Part shown: positions 17,051 through 25,220 of the stretch, piece after piece
Numbering within the stretch: the stretch's first letter is position 1
Layout of the letters: each line of letters begins with the position of its first letter
Assembly (NCBI RefSeq): GCF_019207025.1
Contig: NZ_JAEEGC010000007.1
Location: 62,001 to 126,000 of the forward strand
DNA: 64,000 bases
Direction: 5' to 3'
Origin: Clostridium thailandense
GTDB taxonomy: Bacteria > Bacillota > Clostridia > Clostridiales > Clostridiaceae
Program-made: the position numbers and the translations under genes
Notes under the pieces: generated by a model
Told to the model about the DNA's origin: nothing
The model's input: the letters and a program-made list of their open reading frames with translations, nothing else
The model's database searches: none

Positions 17051-17831
17051 AGATATTAATAATATACCAAAGTGTAAAGTTTGCGGAGAACCTATAGGTA
17101 TAGCTGTAAAAATGTCTTTTGGAACTAAATTATACCCTAGAGCCTGCAGATGTAGAAGGGAAGCTTATGAAAGGCAGCAGACATTGGATATAAACAGACA
17201 AAAGCAGATTAGGCTTAAACAGATAATTTCTAACAGCATGATGAATAAAAACTTTAAGGAATTTACTTTAGAGAATTGGGATCATAAACTTGGAAATGAA
17301 AATTTATATAATATTGCAAAACAGTATATTTCAAAGTTTGCTCAGATGAAAGCAGAGAATAAGGGGATGCTCATATATGGGGAACCCGGTAATGGGAAGA
17401 CTTACTTTTCTGCATGTATAGCTAATGCTTTGGTACAAAAGTTAATTCCAGTTATATGTGTTGGAGCTATAGCTCTTACTGAGAGGATAGGTCAAAGTAA
17501 AAGAACCTGGGGGGATGAAGGGATTTTTACAGTGCTTAATACTCTAGAAAATGCAGATTTGATTATTATTGATGATCTGGGAACTGAAGAAGATAATAAG
17601 TGGACAAGGGCTATGATGTATCAGATTATAGAAAAAAGAAATACTGTAAATTTGCCTGTTATTATAACAACTAACATAAGTATGCAGGAGTTAAAGGAAA
17701 GGTATGATGACAGAACTTACAGCAGACTATCAAGTATGTGCAGTTTTATAAGAAATACAGGTAATGATATAAGAAAAATACAGGGTAAAGAAAAGACTGA
17801 TAAATTTATTAAAGAGCTTTTCGGAGGGTAA
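16989..17831 (+). CDS. DnaC/IstB-like helicase loader ATPase
   Basis: A 280-residue AAA+ protein of the DnaC/DnaI type. The N-terminus has a cysteine-rich segment (CKVCGEPIG then CRCRREAYE) suggesting a zinc site as in DnaI. The ATPase domain has Walker A GEPGNGKT and Walker B LIIIDDLGTE, plus VIITTNISMQELKERYDDRTYSRL, which includes sensor and arginine-finger residues. It should load the host replicative helicase at the element origin. It overlaps the preceding gene if it starts at 16989 after AGAGGGGG; an in-frame ATG at 17028 after GGAGAGG is an alternative. Confidence 0.87.
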   Translation: MEAVKTVLERSKQMESALVYRDINNIPKCKVCGEPIGIAVKMSFGTKLYPRACRCRREAYERQQTLDINRQKQIRLKQIISNSMMNKNFKEFTLENWDHKLGNENLYNIAKQYISKFAQMKAENKGMLIYGEPGNGKTYFSACIANALVQKLIPVICVGAIALTERIGQSKRTWGDEGIFTVLNTLENADLIIIDDLGTEEDNKWTRAMMYQIIEKRNTVNLPVIITTNISMQELKERYDDRTYSRLSSMCSFIRNTGNDIRKIQGKEKTDKFIKELFGG

Positions 17832-17861
17832 ATTTATGGGGTAAGTGATGGGATAAAGGCT

Positions 17862-18026
17862 TTGAGAATCAAAAACAACATAAAGCAAAAAACTATGTCC
17901 AAGACTTTAAATATGACAGTGGCTGCATATAGTCGCAAAGAAAATGGACAAAGAAGCTTCACTATTGATGAAGTAGCCAAAATAGCTGAGTTTTTTAAAA
18001 TAAGTATGGAAGAGTTAATTTTTTAA
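17862..18026 (+). CDS. Short XRE-like protein with damaged start
   Basis: A 54-codon frame from TTG encodes an XRE-like helix-turn-helix (IKQKTMSKTLNMTVAAYSRK, then FTIDEVAKIAEFFKISMEEL). Upstream, CGGAGGG is followed at normal distance by ATGGGG, but that ATG is in another frame and stops at once. One extra G in the run at 17838-17841 would join it in frame as M-G-V-S-D-G-I-K-A-L. The natural start therefore looks lost to a one-base deletion or a sequencing error. The gene may be inactive or use the TTG. Confidence 0.5.
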   Translation: MRIKNNIKQKTMSKTLNMTVAAYSRKENGQRSFTIDEVAKIAEFFKISMEELIF

Positions 18027-18055
18027 GACATTTGAGAGAATTTGGGGGAGAAAAA

Positions 18056-18274
18056 ATGATGACAGAAAAACAAATGGAGAAACTACCAGCATTATTAACA
18101 GTGAAGGAAATGGCAGCAGTTTTAAAAATAGGGTTAAATGCTGCGTATCAAATTATTTATAAAAAGGAGTTTTGTATACTTAGGATAGCTCCTAGAGTAA
18201 TAAGAGTACCCAGCTGTGAATTGATTAGGTGGATAAAGAGTGGGAAATCTAAGTTTAAGTTCTATGAGGATTAG
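18056..18274 (+). CDS. Excisionase/HTH domain protein
   Basis: A 72-residue excisionase-type helix-turn-helix protein: LPALLTVKEMAAVLKIGLNA, then YKKEFCILRIAPRVIRVPSC, with a basic C-terminus. It resembles 16014-16244 in family, and one of the two is probably Xis. The start is set by GGGGGAG at 18044-18050 before tandem ATGs at 18056 and 18059; an upstream TTG at 18032 precedes that site and is unlikely. A terminator follows. Confidence 0.75.
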   Translation: MMTEKQMEKLPALLTVKEMAAVLKIGLNAAYQIIYKKEFCILRIAPRVIRVPSCELIRWIKSGKSKFKFYED

Positions 18275-18296
18275 GGGAGAAAATTTGGTAATCAAG

Positions 18297-18326
18297 AAAG
18301 AAGAGCTGTAGAGGGTCTTCTTTTTT
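18297..18326 (+). terminator. Terminator of the early/replication operon
   Basis: AAAGAAGA (18297-18304) pairs with TCTTCTTT (18316-18323), followed by more T. It ends the rightward early operon. Confidence 0.75.
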
Positions 18327-18544
18327 AGAAAGTTTAAGTGTTTGTTTTTAAATATGTTAATATTAAGAAGCAAGAATAGTTTATAACTAAAATCAAAAGG
18401 ACAAAAAAGGTTATTTCAATGATAAAAACATAACGATAATATATTTATAGTTGAATTTTTTATACACGAAATAAAATGTGACTATATATTGTGTAATAAG
18501 TTCATAATATGGTAATATATACATGATGATTTATAGGAGTTGTT

Positions 18545-19852
18545 ATGATGATAAATAAAATAGAAATTGATAAGCTTTTTGGACGCTTTGATTATGAAAT
18601 AGTTTTTGACCCTAAGGGGGTCACTATTATAACTGGACCAAATGGATATGGAAAATCCACAATTCTTAGGTCAATTGAGGCCTTATATGAAGGCGATATT
18701 GCGTTCTTTTGGAAATTGAGATTTCAAAAACTTAATATTTTTTTTGATACATCAAAAGAAATAATTAGTATATCAAAAAGTGGAAATGGAATAATATTAA
18801 ATGGATTAAAAATACCAGTTAGCATGTTTTTAAAAGATGAGGATTATAAAACTAGGAACGGCATTTTTCATAGTACTACTAGTAAGTTTTGGGACAAAAT
18901 ACCTACCTCAAAGTTATCAGTAGATGAAGTAGCAATTACGCCATTTTATAACGAAAAAGAAAAAATTATTGATTATTCAATAGTAGATAACTGCAATAAT
19001 GTTAACCAGAGTGATTGTAAAATTCTATGGCGCAAACAATATAAACGTATGCTAAAGCGAATAAGATTATTGATAGGATCTATATATTTTATAAAAGAGC
19101 AAAGATTAATAAGTCAAAAGAAGAATTTAAGAGATGAAAAACAAGTGGTAAATGTAATAGAAGATTTGCCTAGCAAGTTTAAACGTTTAATTATCGATAT
19201 TTCAAGTGATTATTTATCTATAGCAAATAAGCTAGATAGTACTTACCCTAATAGGTTATTTGATACAGAAGTTGGCATAAGCGAAGATGAATATAAAAAG
19301 AAAATGCTTGAAATGACAAATAAGTTTGAAAAATTAAGAAAATATGACATTTTTGAAATGCAAAATTCGGCTAATGTTTTTTTTAAGCAAGAACATGCAA
19401 AAGCACTTAAAGTATACTTTGACGATTTTAACAGAAAGTATGAGGTATATGAAGATTTTATTAAAAAATTAGACTTGTTCACTGATATTATTAATAGCAG
19501 ACTATCATTTAAGAAAATTAAGATTTCTAGAGAAAATGGAATAGTTATTGTTGATGAAAATTGCAAAGATAGTGTTATGAAACTTAACCAGTTATCTTCT
19601 GGGGAGAAACAAGAAATTGTTTTATTCTATGAATTGATATTTGAGACAAGAAACAATACATCACTGCTAATTGATGAACCAGAAATATCCCTCCATATAG
19701 TTTGGCAAAGAATGTTTATGGACGATTTACTTAAGATTGTTGAATATAAGGGGCTAAAGGTAATAGTAGCAACACACTCCCCACAGATAATCAATAATCA
19801 CTGGGATATACAAGTAGATTTGGGGGAGTTATATGGGAACAAACTCTATTAG
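18545..19852 (+). CDS. ariA: AriA-like ABC-type ATPase (PARIS defence)
   Basis: A 435-residue SMC/ABC-type ATPase. Walker A GPNGYGKST is at residues 31-39, the ABC signature LSSGEKQE and Walker B LLIDEPEISLH lie in the C-terminal third, and the switch histidine is in ATHSPQII. It overlaps by 20 bases a DUF4435/TOPRIM gene. An ABC ATPase followed by a DUF4435 protein is the composition of PARIS, where AriA holds the AriB nuclease until a phage anti-restriction protein triggers its release. The assignment rests on domain pairing and size, not on a search. ATG follows AGGAG. Confidence 0.75.
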   Translation: MMINKIEIDKLFGRFDYEIVFDPKGVTIITGPNGYGKSTILRSIEALYEGDIAFFWKLRFQKLNIFFDTSKEIISISKSGNGIILNGLKIPVSMFLKDEDYKTRNGIFHSTTSKFWDKIPTSKLSVDEVAITPFYNEKEKIIDYSIVDNCNNVNQSDCKILWRKQYKRMLKRIRLLIGSIYFIKEQRLISQKKNLRDEKQVVNVIEDLPSKFKRLIIDISSDYLSIANKLDSTYPNRLFDTEVGISEDEYKKKMLEMTNKFEKLRKYDIFEMQNSANVFFKQEHAKALKVYFDDFNRKYEVYEDFIKKLDLFTDIINSRLSFKKIKISRENGIVIVDENCKDSVMKLNQLSSGEKQEIVLFYELIFETRNNTSLLIDEPEISLHIVWQRMFMDDLLKIVEYKGLKVIVATHSPQIINNHWDIQVDLGELYGNKLY

Positions 19853-20672
19853 AGCTAACTTATCTAAAGATGACATTATATCAGAAATAAGATTGAGTTT
19901 AGGAGCAGATATAAAACAGGAGCATACTTTTTTGGTAGTTGAAGGAGAGGATGACTTGAAATTTTGGAAAAACATTGCTAATGAGAAAGTCATTCTTTTT
20001 GAATCTTTCACCGGAAAAACTGGTATAACTGAGATTGTTGAAGAGTATTTTACATCTAACCCAAGAGTAATTGGTATAAGAGATAGAGACTATGAGTGCG
20101 GGCACATTTACAATAAGATATTCTACTATGACTGTTGTTGTATGGAAATGATGCTTGTTAAAAATGACGAAGTATTTAACAACATTTACAGTGAATATTA
20201 TTCTGGAAGACTTTCTTCAAATGAGCTGAGGGATGTTTTGCTAAAGCAGTTAAAATATCTTAGTTTAATCCGAAAAAATAATGAAACTATGGGATTAGGC
20301 ATTAAAATTGATGGTGTTTCTATTACTAATGCATTTGATGAAGAAACACAAAACATTCAAAATGAAAAAATAATTTTAAAATTAAATCAAATGAATCAGC
20401 AATATTTTGCAATAAATGTGGACAAGTTATCGCAAATCAATTCTCAAAATGCAATAGTTCTCAATACAGAAGAGTTATTAGAAATAAATCAAGGACATGA
20501 CTTTATAGAATTGTTTGCAGCATTTTGTAGAAAACCTAGAGGAAGCAGTGCAAGCTCCAAAAACATTGCAGCAAGTTTAAGATGTGCTTATAGGAAAAGA
20601 GATTTTACATATACAGAATTATATTTACAGCTTGTTTCGTATAGTAATACACATAACATAGTGATAATTTAA
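19833..20672 (+). CDS. ariB: AriB-like DUF4435/TOPRIM protein (PARIS effector)
   Basis: A 279-residue DUF4435 protein. The TOPRIM-like motifs are visible: FLVVEGEDDLKFW (Glu at about residue 37) and GIRDRDYECG (Asp-x-Asp). In PARIS the released AriB cleaves host tRNA and stops phage production. Translation is coupled to the upstream ATPase: ATG follows GGGGGAG and overlaps the ariA end by 20 bases. The C-terminal part has no other recognised domain. Confidence 0.75.
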   Translation: MGTNSIRANLSKDDIISEIRLSLGADIKQEHTFLVVEGEDDLKFWKNIANEKVILFESFTGKTGITEIVEEYFTSNPRVIGIRDRDYECGHIYNKIFYYDCCCMEMMLVKNDEVFNNIYSEYYSGRLSSNELRDVLLKQLKYLSLIRKNNETMGLGIKIDGVSITNAFDEETQNIQNEKIILKLNQMNQQYFAINVDKLSQINSQNAIVLNTEELLEINQGHDFIELFAAFCRKPRGSSASSKNIAASLRCAYRKRDFTYTELYLQLVSYSNTHNIVII

Positions 20673-20761
20673 TAAGATTATTATAAGTTAAAAATATGAT
20701 ACCTATTAAGTGTACTTTATAAAAAATAAAGATATTTCCAATTTGTCAATTATAGCTATAC

Positions 20762-20810
20762 CACCACCTTATTAATTGTATAATGATGGTAAATACAATT
20801 AAAGGTGGTG
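20762..20810 (+). promoter_or_regulatory. Inverted repeat spanning promoter and start of sigma gene
   Basis: CACCACCTT-ATT-AATTGTAT (20762-20781) pairs with ATACAATT-A-AAGGTGGTG (20793-20810). A perfect TATAAT lies at 20779-20784, inside the repeat. In RNA the right arm holds the AGGTGGTG that supplies both ribosome site and GTG start, so the hairpin could mask translation. As DNA it could be an operator. Confidence 0.65.
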
Positions 20811-21344
20811 TTTATCATAGAAGAACTTATTAAGAGAGCTAAAGGCGGAGACAGTTCTGCAGTTGATGAAATTATTCAGAAATTCAGCTGTTTTGTTATT
20901 AAGCAGGCAGCTAAATACAGAATACCTTCTTATGAATTTGATGATTTAGTTCAACATGGATATCTTTCAATAATAAGAGCAATTCATCTATATAAAATGG
21001 GAAACTGCTCTTTTACTACATATTGTAACAGTGCAGTTATAAATAATTTTAAAGCTCTTTTAAAGGGAGAGATAAAGCACTTAAGAGAAATTCAGGATGA
21101 CAGCATAATTGATTTAAAGGAACATGATTTTACTCTGGAAGATGAAGTTATAGCCTATGATGAAGCACAAAAGGTTAGGAAAGCTTTGGACAAACTCCAG
21201 GGGATAGAAAAAGATATAATTGAAGCTGTATATATTAAAGGAAAAACACTAAAAGAAGCAGCAGCTGACTTTAATATAAAGTATAGAATAGCTATAGAAA
21301 TAAAAAAAGAAGCATTAAATGAACTGAGAAAATATTTGAAATAG
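20805..21344 (+). CDS. Sigma-70 family sigma factor (UviA/SigO-like)
   Basis: A 179-residue short sigma factor. Region 2 is visible as FDDLVQHGYLSIIRAIHLYK followed by CSFTTYCNSAVINNFK, and region 4 as LDKLQGIEKDIIEAVYIKGK followed by TLKEAAADFNIKYRIAIEIK. The length fits ECF or TcdR/UviA-like factors. It heads a cassette YvrJ-DUF1659-DUF2922-amidase; B. subtilis YvrJ likewise lies beside the SigO locus. It probably directs transcription of the downstream genes. The start is GTG at 20805 or 20808, both in a hairpin. Confidence 0.82.
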   Translation: MVFIIEELIKRAKGGDSSAVDEIIQKFSCFVIKQAAKYRIPSYEFDDLVQHGYLSIIRAIHLYKMGNCSFTTYCNSAVINNFKALLKGEIKHLREIQDDSIIDLKEHDFTLEDEVIAYDEAQKVRKALDKLQGIEKDIIEAVYIKGKTLKEAAADFNIKYRIAIEIKKEALNELRKYLK

Positions 21345-21354
21345 CATATATATA
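21343..21354 (+). promoter_or_regulatory. AGCATATATATA motif, copy 1 (before yvrJ)
   Basis: This 12-bp motif 28 bases before the YvrJ ATG recurs at 21589-21600 before the DUF1659 gene. It is a candidate promoter element for the adjacent sigma factor; AT-richness limits certainty. Confidence 0.4.
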
Positions 21355-21381
21355 ATCATAGCGGCAGGGGAGGTTGATATT

Positions 21382-21552
21382 ATGTATGACCAGCTGGTTA
21401 ATTTAATCAGTTCCGTGGGGTTCCCTATAGCAGTTAGCGTATATCTCCTTACAAGATTTGAAAGCAAGATTGATTTATTAATCAAATCTATTGAAGGTCT
21501 TAGAGTAGATATGGCAGCCGTTATAAAAAACCAGGAAAAGAAACAGGATTAG
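21382..21552 (+). CDS. yvrJ: YvrJ family small membrane protein
   Basis: A 56-residue protein beginning MYDQLVNLISSVGFPIAVSV and continuing with the conserved YLLTRFESKI, matching the YvrJ family. It has one hydrophobic segment (about residues 5-24) followed by an amphipathic charged tail, a topology similar to small holins. Function in the family is unproven. ATG follows GGGGAGG. Confidence 0.8.
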   Translation: MYDQLVNLISSVGFPIAVSVYLLTRFESKIDLLIKSIEGLRVDMAAVIKNQEKKQD

Positions 21553-21569
21553 GTCTTGTTTCTTTTTTT
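21536..21569 (+). terminator. Terminator overlapping the yvrJ end
   Basis: AAAAGAAACA (21536-21545) pairs with TGTTTCTTTT (21557-21566), followed by more T. The stem begins inside the last yvrJ codons. Confidence 0.8.
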
Positions 21570-21588
21570 CTGCACTAATTTAAAAAAA

Positions 21589-21600
21589 AGCATATATATA
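21589..21600 (+). promoter_or_regulatory. AGCATATATATA motif, copy 2 (before DUF1659 gene)
   Basis: Second copy of the 12-bp motif, 29 bases before the DUF1659 ATG, a distance matching the first copy's 28 bases from its gene. Because it follows a terminator, a fresh promoter is expected here. Confidence 0.45.
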
Positions 21601-21628
21601 GTTAAAGACAAAGAAAGGAGAGGATATT

Positions 21629-21853
21629 ATGGCAGCAGCAGCAACTAAACTTTCTTCTGACCTAGTTATTGTAATAAAGACTGGGGTAGATAAAAAGGGC
21701 AAGGAAGTACTTAAAAAGGCAACATTGGGTAACTTGGATTTAAAGGCAGCTGATCAGGATGTTTTCGATGTAGTAAAAGCAGTAGAAAAGCTACTAAACT
21801 ATCCAGTAAATGAAATTCAAAAAGCTGATCACAGCGTAATAGTTAACGCTTAG
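21629..21853 (+). CDS. DUF1659 family protein
   Basis: A 74-residue protein of the DUF1659 type: it begins MAAAATKLSSDLVIVIKTGV and ends in a segment on DVFDVVKAVEKLL and a short beta strand. Members are encoded beside YvrJ and DUF2922 proteins in Bacillus and Clostridium; the function is unknown. No signal peptide is present. The ribosome site is AAAGGAGAGG. Confidence 0.8.
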   Translation: MAAAATKLSSDLVIVIKTGVDKKGKEVLKKATLGNLDLKAADQDVFDVVKAVEKLLNYPVNEIQKADHSVIVNA

Positions 21854-21899
21854 TGTTTAAGCTTTAAACTGATCATTAAATAAGAAGGAGGGATTTTAG

Positions 21900-22139
21900 A
21901 TGGCACATAAACTTACTATGAAATTTACAACAGAGCAGGAAGGCAAGTACTTTTCATTAAGTGTAGATAATATAAAAGAAGATGAAAATGGAAAGCCTGC
22001 TGTTACTCAAGCAGATATTAATGCTGCTATGGATCTTATAATTACTAAGAAGATATTCGTAAGTAAAAATGGAGCATTAGTTGGCAAAAAAGATGCTAAG
22101 GTTGTCAGCACAACATCACAAGAATTTGCAGTTAAATAG
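21900..22139 (+). CDS. DUF2922 family protein
   Basis: A 79-residue protein of the DUF2922 type (MAHKLTMKFTTEQEGKYFSL, then ADINAAMDLIITKKIF). It is the usual partner of DUF1659 proteins, is cytosolic by sequence and has unknown function. It lies 46 bases after the DUF1659 gene and is followed by a hairpin. The ribosome site is AAGGAGGG. Confidence 0.8.
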   Translation: MAHKLTMKFTTEQEGKYFSLSVDNIKEDENGKPAVTQADINAAMDLIITKKIFVSKNGALVGKKDAKVVSTTSQEFAVK

Positions 22140-22147
22140 ATTTTACG

Positions 22148-22168
22148 GCCCTGCTGTTTTAGCAGGGC
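22148..22168 (+). terminator. GC-rich hairpin between DUF2922 and amidase genes
   Basis: GCCCTGCT (22148-22155) pairs with AGCAGGGC (22161-22168). Only TTTAA follows, so it is a weak terminator or an attenuator that lowers amidase expression. Confidence 0.7.
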
Positions 22169-22191
22169 TTTAATATTTGGAGGTGTTTAAT

Positions 22192-22872
22192 TTGAATATA
22201 ATAAATGCTGATTTAAGTTTTAGGGATGGATTAAGCTATGGTAATAATCCTAAGATGGTAATACTTCATCATGCAGATGCAGTAATCTGCAGTATAGAGG
22301 ATATTCATAGATGGCATTTGCAGAATGGGTGGTCTGGCTGTGGCTATCATTATTTTGTAAGGAAAGACGGAACTGTTTATATTGGAAGGGATGAAAAAGC
22401 TATAGGAGCACATTGTTTGAATTATAATGCTGTATCTATAGGAATATGTGTAGATGGAAACTTTAATGTTGAAGCTATGGTAGAATCTCAGTATAGTTCA
22501 CTGCTGCAGTTAACAAAATCCATATTAAATAAATATGGAATAAGTAAGATATATGGACATTTTGAATTGTACTCAACAGATTGTCCAGGGAGCAATTTTC
22601 CTTTAGATAGAATAAAAAAAGAAGCAGTAGAAGGGGAGAATTGTGCAAGTTATCCTGGATATTTAATTAAGATGAATTCTGGTTTAGAAGATGATAATGT
22701 GAAGATTATACAAAACAAGCTTATAGAGCAGGGGTATGATGTTGGGAGATGCGGAGCTGATGGATATTTTGGAGAAGATACACTAAAGGCTATAAAAAAG
22801 TTTCAGCTAGACATTGGAATCTGTGATGATGGTGTTGTAGGACCTAGTACTTGGAATAACATAATAAAATAG
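22192..22872 (+). CDS. N-acetylmuramoyl-L-alanine amidase (PGRP type) with PG-binding domain
   Basis: A 226-residue peptidoglycan hydrolase. The Amidase_2/PGRP domain shows zinc-ligand and catalytic motifs MVILHHADAV, GCGYHYFVRKDGTVYIGR and GHFELYSTDCPGSNFP; a peptidoglycan-binding type 1 domain follows (DDNVKIIQNKLIEQGYDVG, then DGYFGEDTLKAIKKFQ). There is no signal peptide, so export would need a holin-like partner, and YvrJ is the candidate. The start is TTG at 22192 after GGAGGTG; an in-frame TTG at 22177 lies before that site. Confidence 0.88.
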   Translation: MNIINADLSFRDGLSYGNNPKMVILHHADAVICSIEDIHRWHLQNGWSGCGYHYFVRKDGTVYIGRDEKAIGAHCLNYNAVSIGICVDGNFNVEAMVESQYSSLLQLTKSILNKYGISKIYGHFELYSTDCPGSNFPLDRIKKEAVEGENCASYPGYLIKMNSGLEDDNVKIIQNKLIEQGYDVGRCGADGYFGEDTLKAIKKFQLDIGICDDGVVGPSTWNNIIK

Positions 22873-23527
22873 AAATGTTGCTAATTATAATAGTAATTTC
22901 AGTTAAACTTATATATTGAGAAAAAATTTTCTTCATTAATGAAAAAATAGAATTATAACACAGGATTGTATCTAAAGAGTTTTGGTTAATGTTTAGAAAA
23001 ATATTCTATGCTTATAAAAGAGGCATACAAAGTTTTTGTGTGTCTTTTATTTTTTGAATATAAGTTTGATTCTAGTATATACATTTACATGATAAGATTT
23101 TGGTGACAATTCTTGCTATACTTATTTGTGAAGTTATTCATAATATAGAATATAATGGTGAATTGTGGTATTATTTATTATATAAAGTTACTATTTAAGG
23201 GGAAATATATAATTTATTCTATAAGCTAAGAGGTAAAGTTATAGCAAAACGAAAATGAACAATTATATTAGAGATAAATATAATAAATTTCATTTGGAGA
23301 TTTAAGAGAAAATAAAATTTATAATTATTCATAATGTTTGTTCAAAGCATATAATAAAAATATAGAATAAGGAAAGTAAATAATTGGTGGCATAGTAACA
23401 TATTTGTAGTAATATAATTATGAATCCCTTATTAGTTAACAAATAGTATGTCACAGTAATTTTCATTGATTTTGTAAAGTAATTAGCACAATGGTTAATT
23501 ATTAAATGTTTGAGGAGGAGAATTTAA
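22873..23527. other. 655-bp gene-free spacer
   Basis: No reading frame worth calling was found. A terminator-like hairpin lies at 23016-23048 (AAAAGA...TCTTTT with CATACAAA opposite TTTGTGTG), followed by ATTTTTTG. The rest is AT-rich, and nothing else convincing was seen before the GAGGAGGAG ribosome site at about 23512-23520. Confidence 0.6.
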
Positions 23528-23740
23528 ATGGAAAATTATATTATTGAACTCAAACAAAAGCGAAATCGGCCTTATTATTTTGCTCATAAAAAAGTAGTGA
23601 TTATTAAAATATATGAATTAGCTCATTTAGTAAAGATAAGATTTGAAAATACTAATGAATGTATGATTGTAGATATAAGTGCGCTAAGTTATGCTCCGGA
23701 CTTTACCAATGCTATTTCTTTAAGAATAATTGGAGGATAA
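23528..23740 (+). CDS. Small protein at the head of the ABC-3C operon
   Basis: A 70-residue protein not recognised. Basic at the N-terminus (KQKRNRPYYFAHKKVVIIKI), with predicted beta strands and a short C-terminus. It has a strong GGAGGAG ribosome site and lies 6 bases before the next gene, so it is part of that operon. It could be a regulatory or accessory component. Confidence 0.65.
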   Translation: MENYIIELKQKRNRPYYFAHKKVVIIKIYELAHLVKIRFENTNECMIVDISALSYAPDFTNAISLRIIGG

Positions 23741-23746
23741 GAAATT

Positions 23747-24700
23747 ATGGTCTTAGAGTTTATACAGCCATATCTCAATGGTAATGCATGGGAAAGTCTG
23801 TGTGATTCATGTTACAGAATTAGATATCAAGAATATGGATATACACAAATACCAGCTGCTGTATGTGGAGATGGTGGAATAGAAGGATTTACCTCAAGCG
23901 GAATAGTATATCAATGCTATTGTCCAGAACGCGAGTATTCAGATAATGAATTATATGAACACATGCGTAATAAAATGACTAGAGACATTAATAAGTTGTT
24001 GAAACCTGATTATGCAGATACTCTCAAGGGGTTAGGCATTCATAATGTGTGTGAATGGCATTTTGTTATACCAGAATATAAAGATAAAAGAATCATAGAG
24101 CATATGGAAAAGAAACGCAAAGAAGTATTAGAATATAAAAAATTGAATTCAGAACAATGTAATTTTATTAGTGATGAATTCAAAATTCTTGTTAAGGTGG
24201 CAGAAGACTTTAAGGTTGAACTGGCTAGGCTAATTAGGACAAGCATGGATGCAAAGTTGGACTTAACAGTTCTTCGTAATAAAAAGGGAGATTGGTCTAA
24301 ATGTGATTCAGAGAAAGTGTCAAATGTTAAAAGAAAAGTTAGGGCTGTGATGAACAACATAGATGAAGAAGATGAAGATTTCAAAGAAGTTGTTGATACT
24401 TACATGAAATCATATGTTATTGGTATTGAACTGATGGAGAAACTACGAGTTTCCCAAAATGATATTTATGAGCAAATTTTAAGTATAGAACAGGCATATA
24501 AAAAAGAGGTATCTATAAAAACTAAGATGAACACAGATAGTTCATTGAATAGTAAATTATTTAATGAAATTATTAGTGATTTTCAAAAAACGTTAGAACA
24601 GGAATTTGATTACTTAACTAAAACTTCAATCATGGAATTAAAAATGGATTTGGTAAGTAGTTGGCTGGCAGACTGTTCTATGCAGTTTAAATGTAGGTGA
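23747..24700 (+). CDS. ABC-three-component system effector candidate, nuclease-like N-terminus
   Basis: A 317-residue protein. The N-terminal 80 residues contain CGDGGIEGFTSSGIVYQCY, which resembles the active-site pattern of restriction-endonuclease-like folds (Asp, then a strand with Gln-x-Tyr/Lys). The rest is helical and charged (about 115-317). Its position ahead of a small winged-helix protein and an SMC-like ATPase matches ABC-3C systems, where the third component is a variable effector. No direct family match is claimed. Confidence 0.6.
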   Translation: MVLEFIQPYLNGNAWESLCDSCYRIRYQEYGYTQIPAAVCGDGGIEGFTSSGIVYQCYCPEREYSDNELYEHMRNKMTRDINKLLKPDYADTLKGLGIHNVCEWHFVIPEYKDKRIIEHMEKKRKEVLEYKKLNSEQCNFISDEFKILVKVAEDFKVELARLIRTSMDAKLDLTVLRNKKGDWSKCDSEKVSNVKRKVRAVMNNIDEEDEDFKEVVDTYMKSYVIGIELMEKLRVSQNDIYEQILSIEQAYKKEVSIKTKMNTDSSLNSKLFNEIISDFQKTLEQEFDYLTKTSIMELKMDLVSSWLADCSMQFKCR

Positions 24701-24704
24701 TGTT

Positions 24705-25220
24705 ATGAATGAAGAAAAACTTATGAGAAATGGAATAATATTTGATGCAAAACCAGATGCAGTACCATATAACTATAGAATTAGTTATAAAGTAAGTGTA
24801 ATTTGTTTAATTATAGCTGCTAGTTGTGGAAGGAAAGGATGCTCATTGATTAAGATGCACATGATATCATATGCATTAAGTAATAGGAATGAGCAAATGA
24901 AATTGAAAGAGTTCTGTGAATCGAGTTTTAATGAGTGTATTATAATACGTTTTGATCCGGTGGTAAATCGAGCACTATTATATGCAACTGCAGATGGATT
25001 AATAGTGCAACAAGTTAATGGATTGTTTAAGTTGACGAGTAAAGGAAAAAAGCTAGTTGATGAGATTAGAAAAGATAAAACAATACTTTACAATGAAGTT
25101 GAATTTTTGAATAGTTTATCTACAAAGTTAACAGAGGATAAGATTGAATCCTTAATGGAAAACTGGAGGAGATTATATGTTGATGATAAAAAGGTTAAAA
25201 GTTCGAATAAAAACACCTAA
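24705..25220 (+). CDS. ABC-three-component system middle component
   Basis: A 171-residue protein resembling the ABC-3C middle component: helical N-terminus (YRISYKVSVICLIIAASCGR), a winged-helix-like middle (LYATADGLIVQQVNGLFKLT) and a helical C-terminus. It lies 4 bases after the effector candidate and overlaps the ATPase gene by 44 bases, indicating tight coupling. The role is inferred from size and position. Confidence 0.65.
   Translation: MNEEKLMRNGIIFDAKPDAVPYNYRISYKVSVICLIIAASCGRKGCSLIKMHMISYALSNRNEQMKLKEFCESSFNECIIIRFDPVVNRALLYATADGLIVQQVNGLFKLTSKGKKLVDEIRKDKTILYNEVEFLNSLSTKLTEDKIESLMENWRRLYVDDKKVKSSNKNT

Noticed and set aside
22231-22413. Minus-strand frame within the amidase gene
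   Set aside because: Shadow of a well-supported amidase with conserved motifs; no ribosome site.
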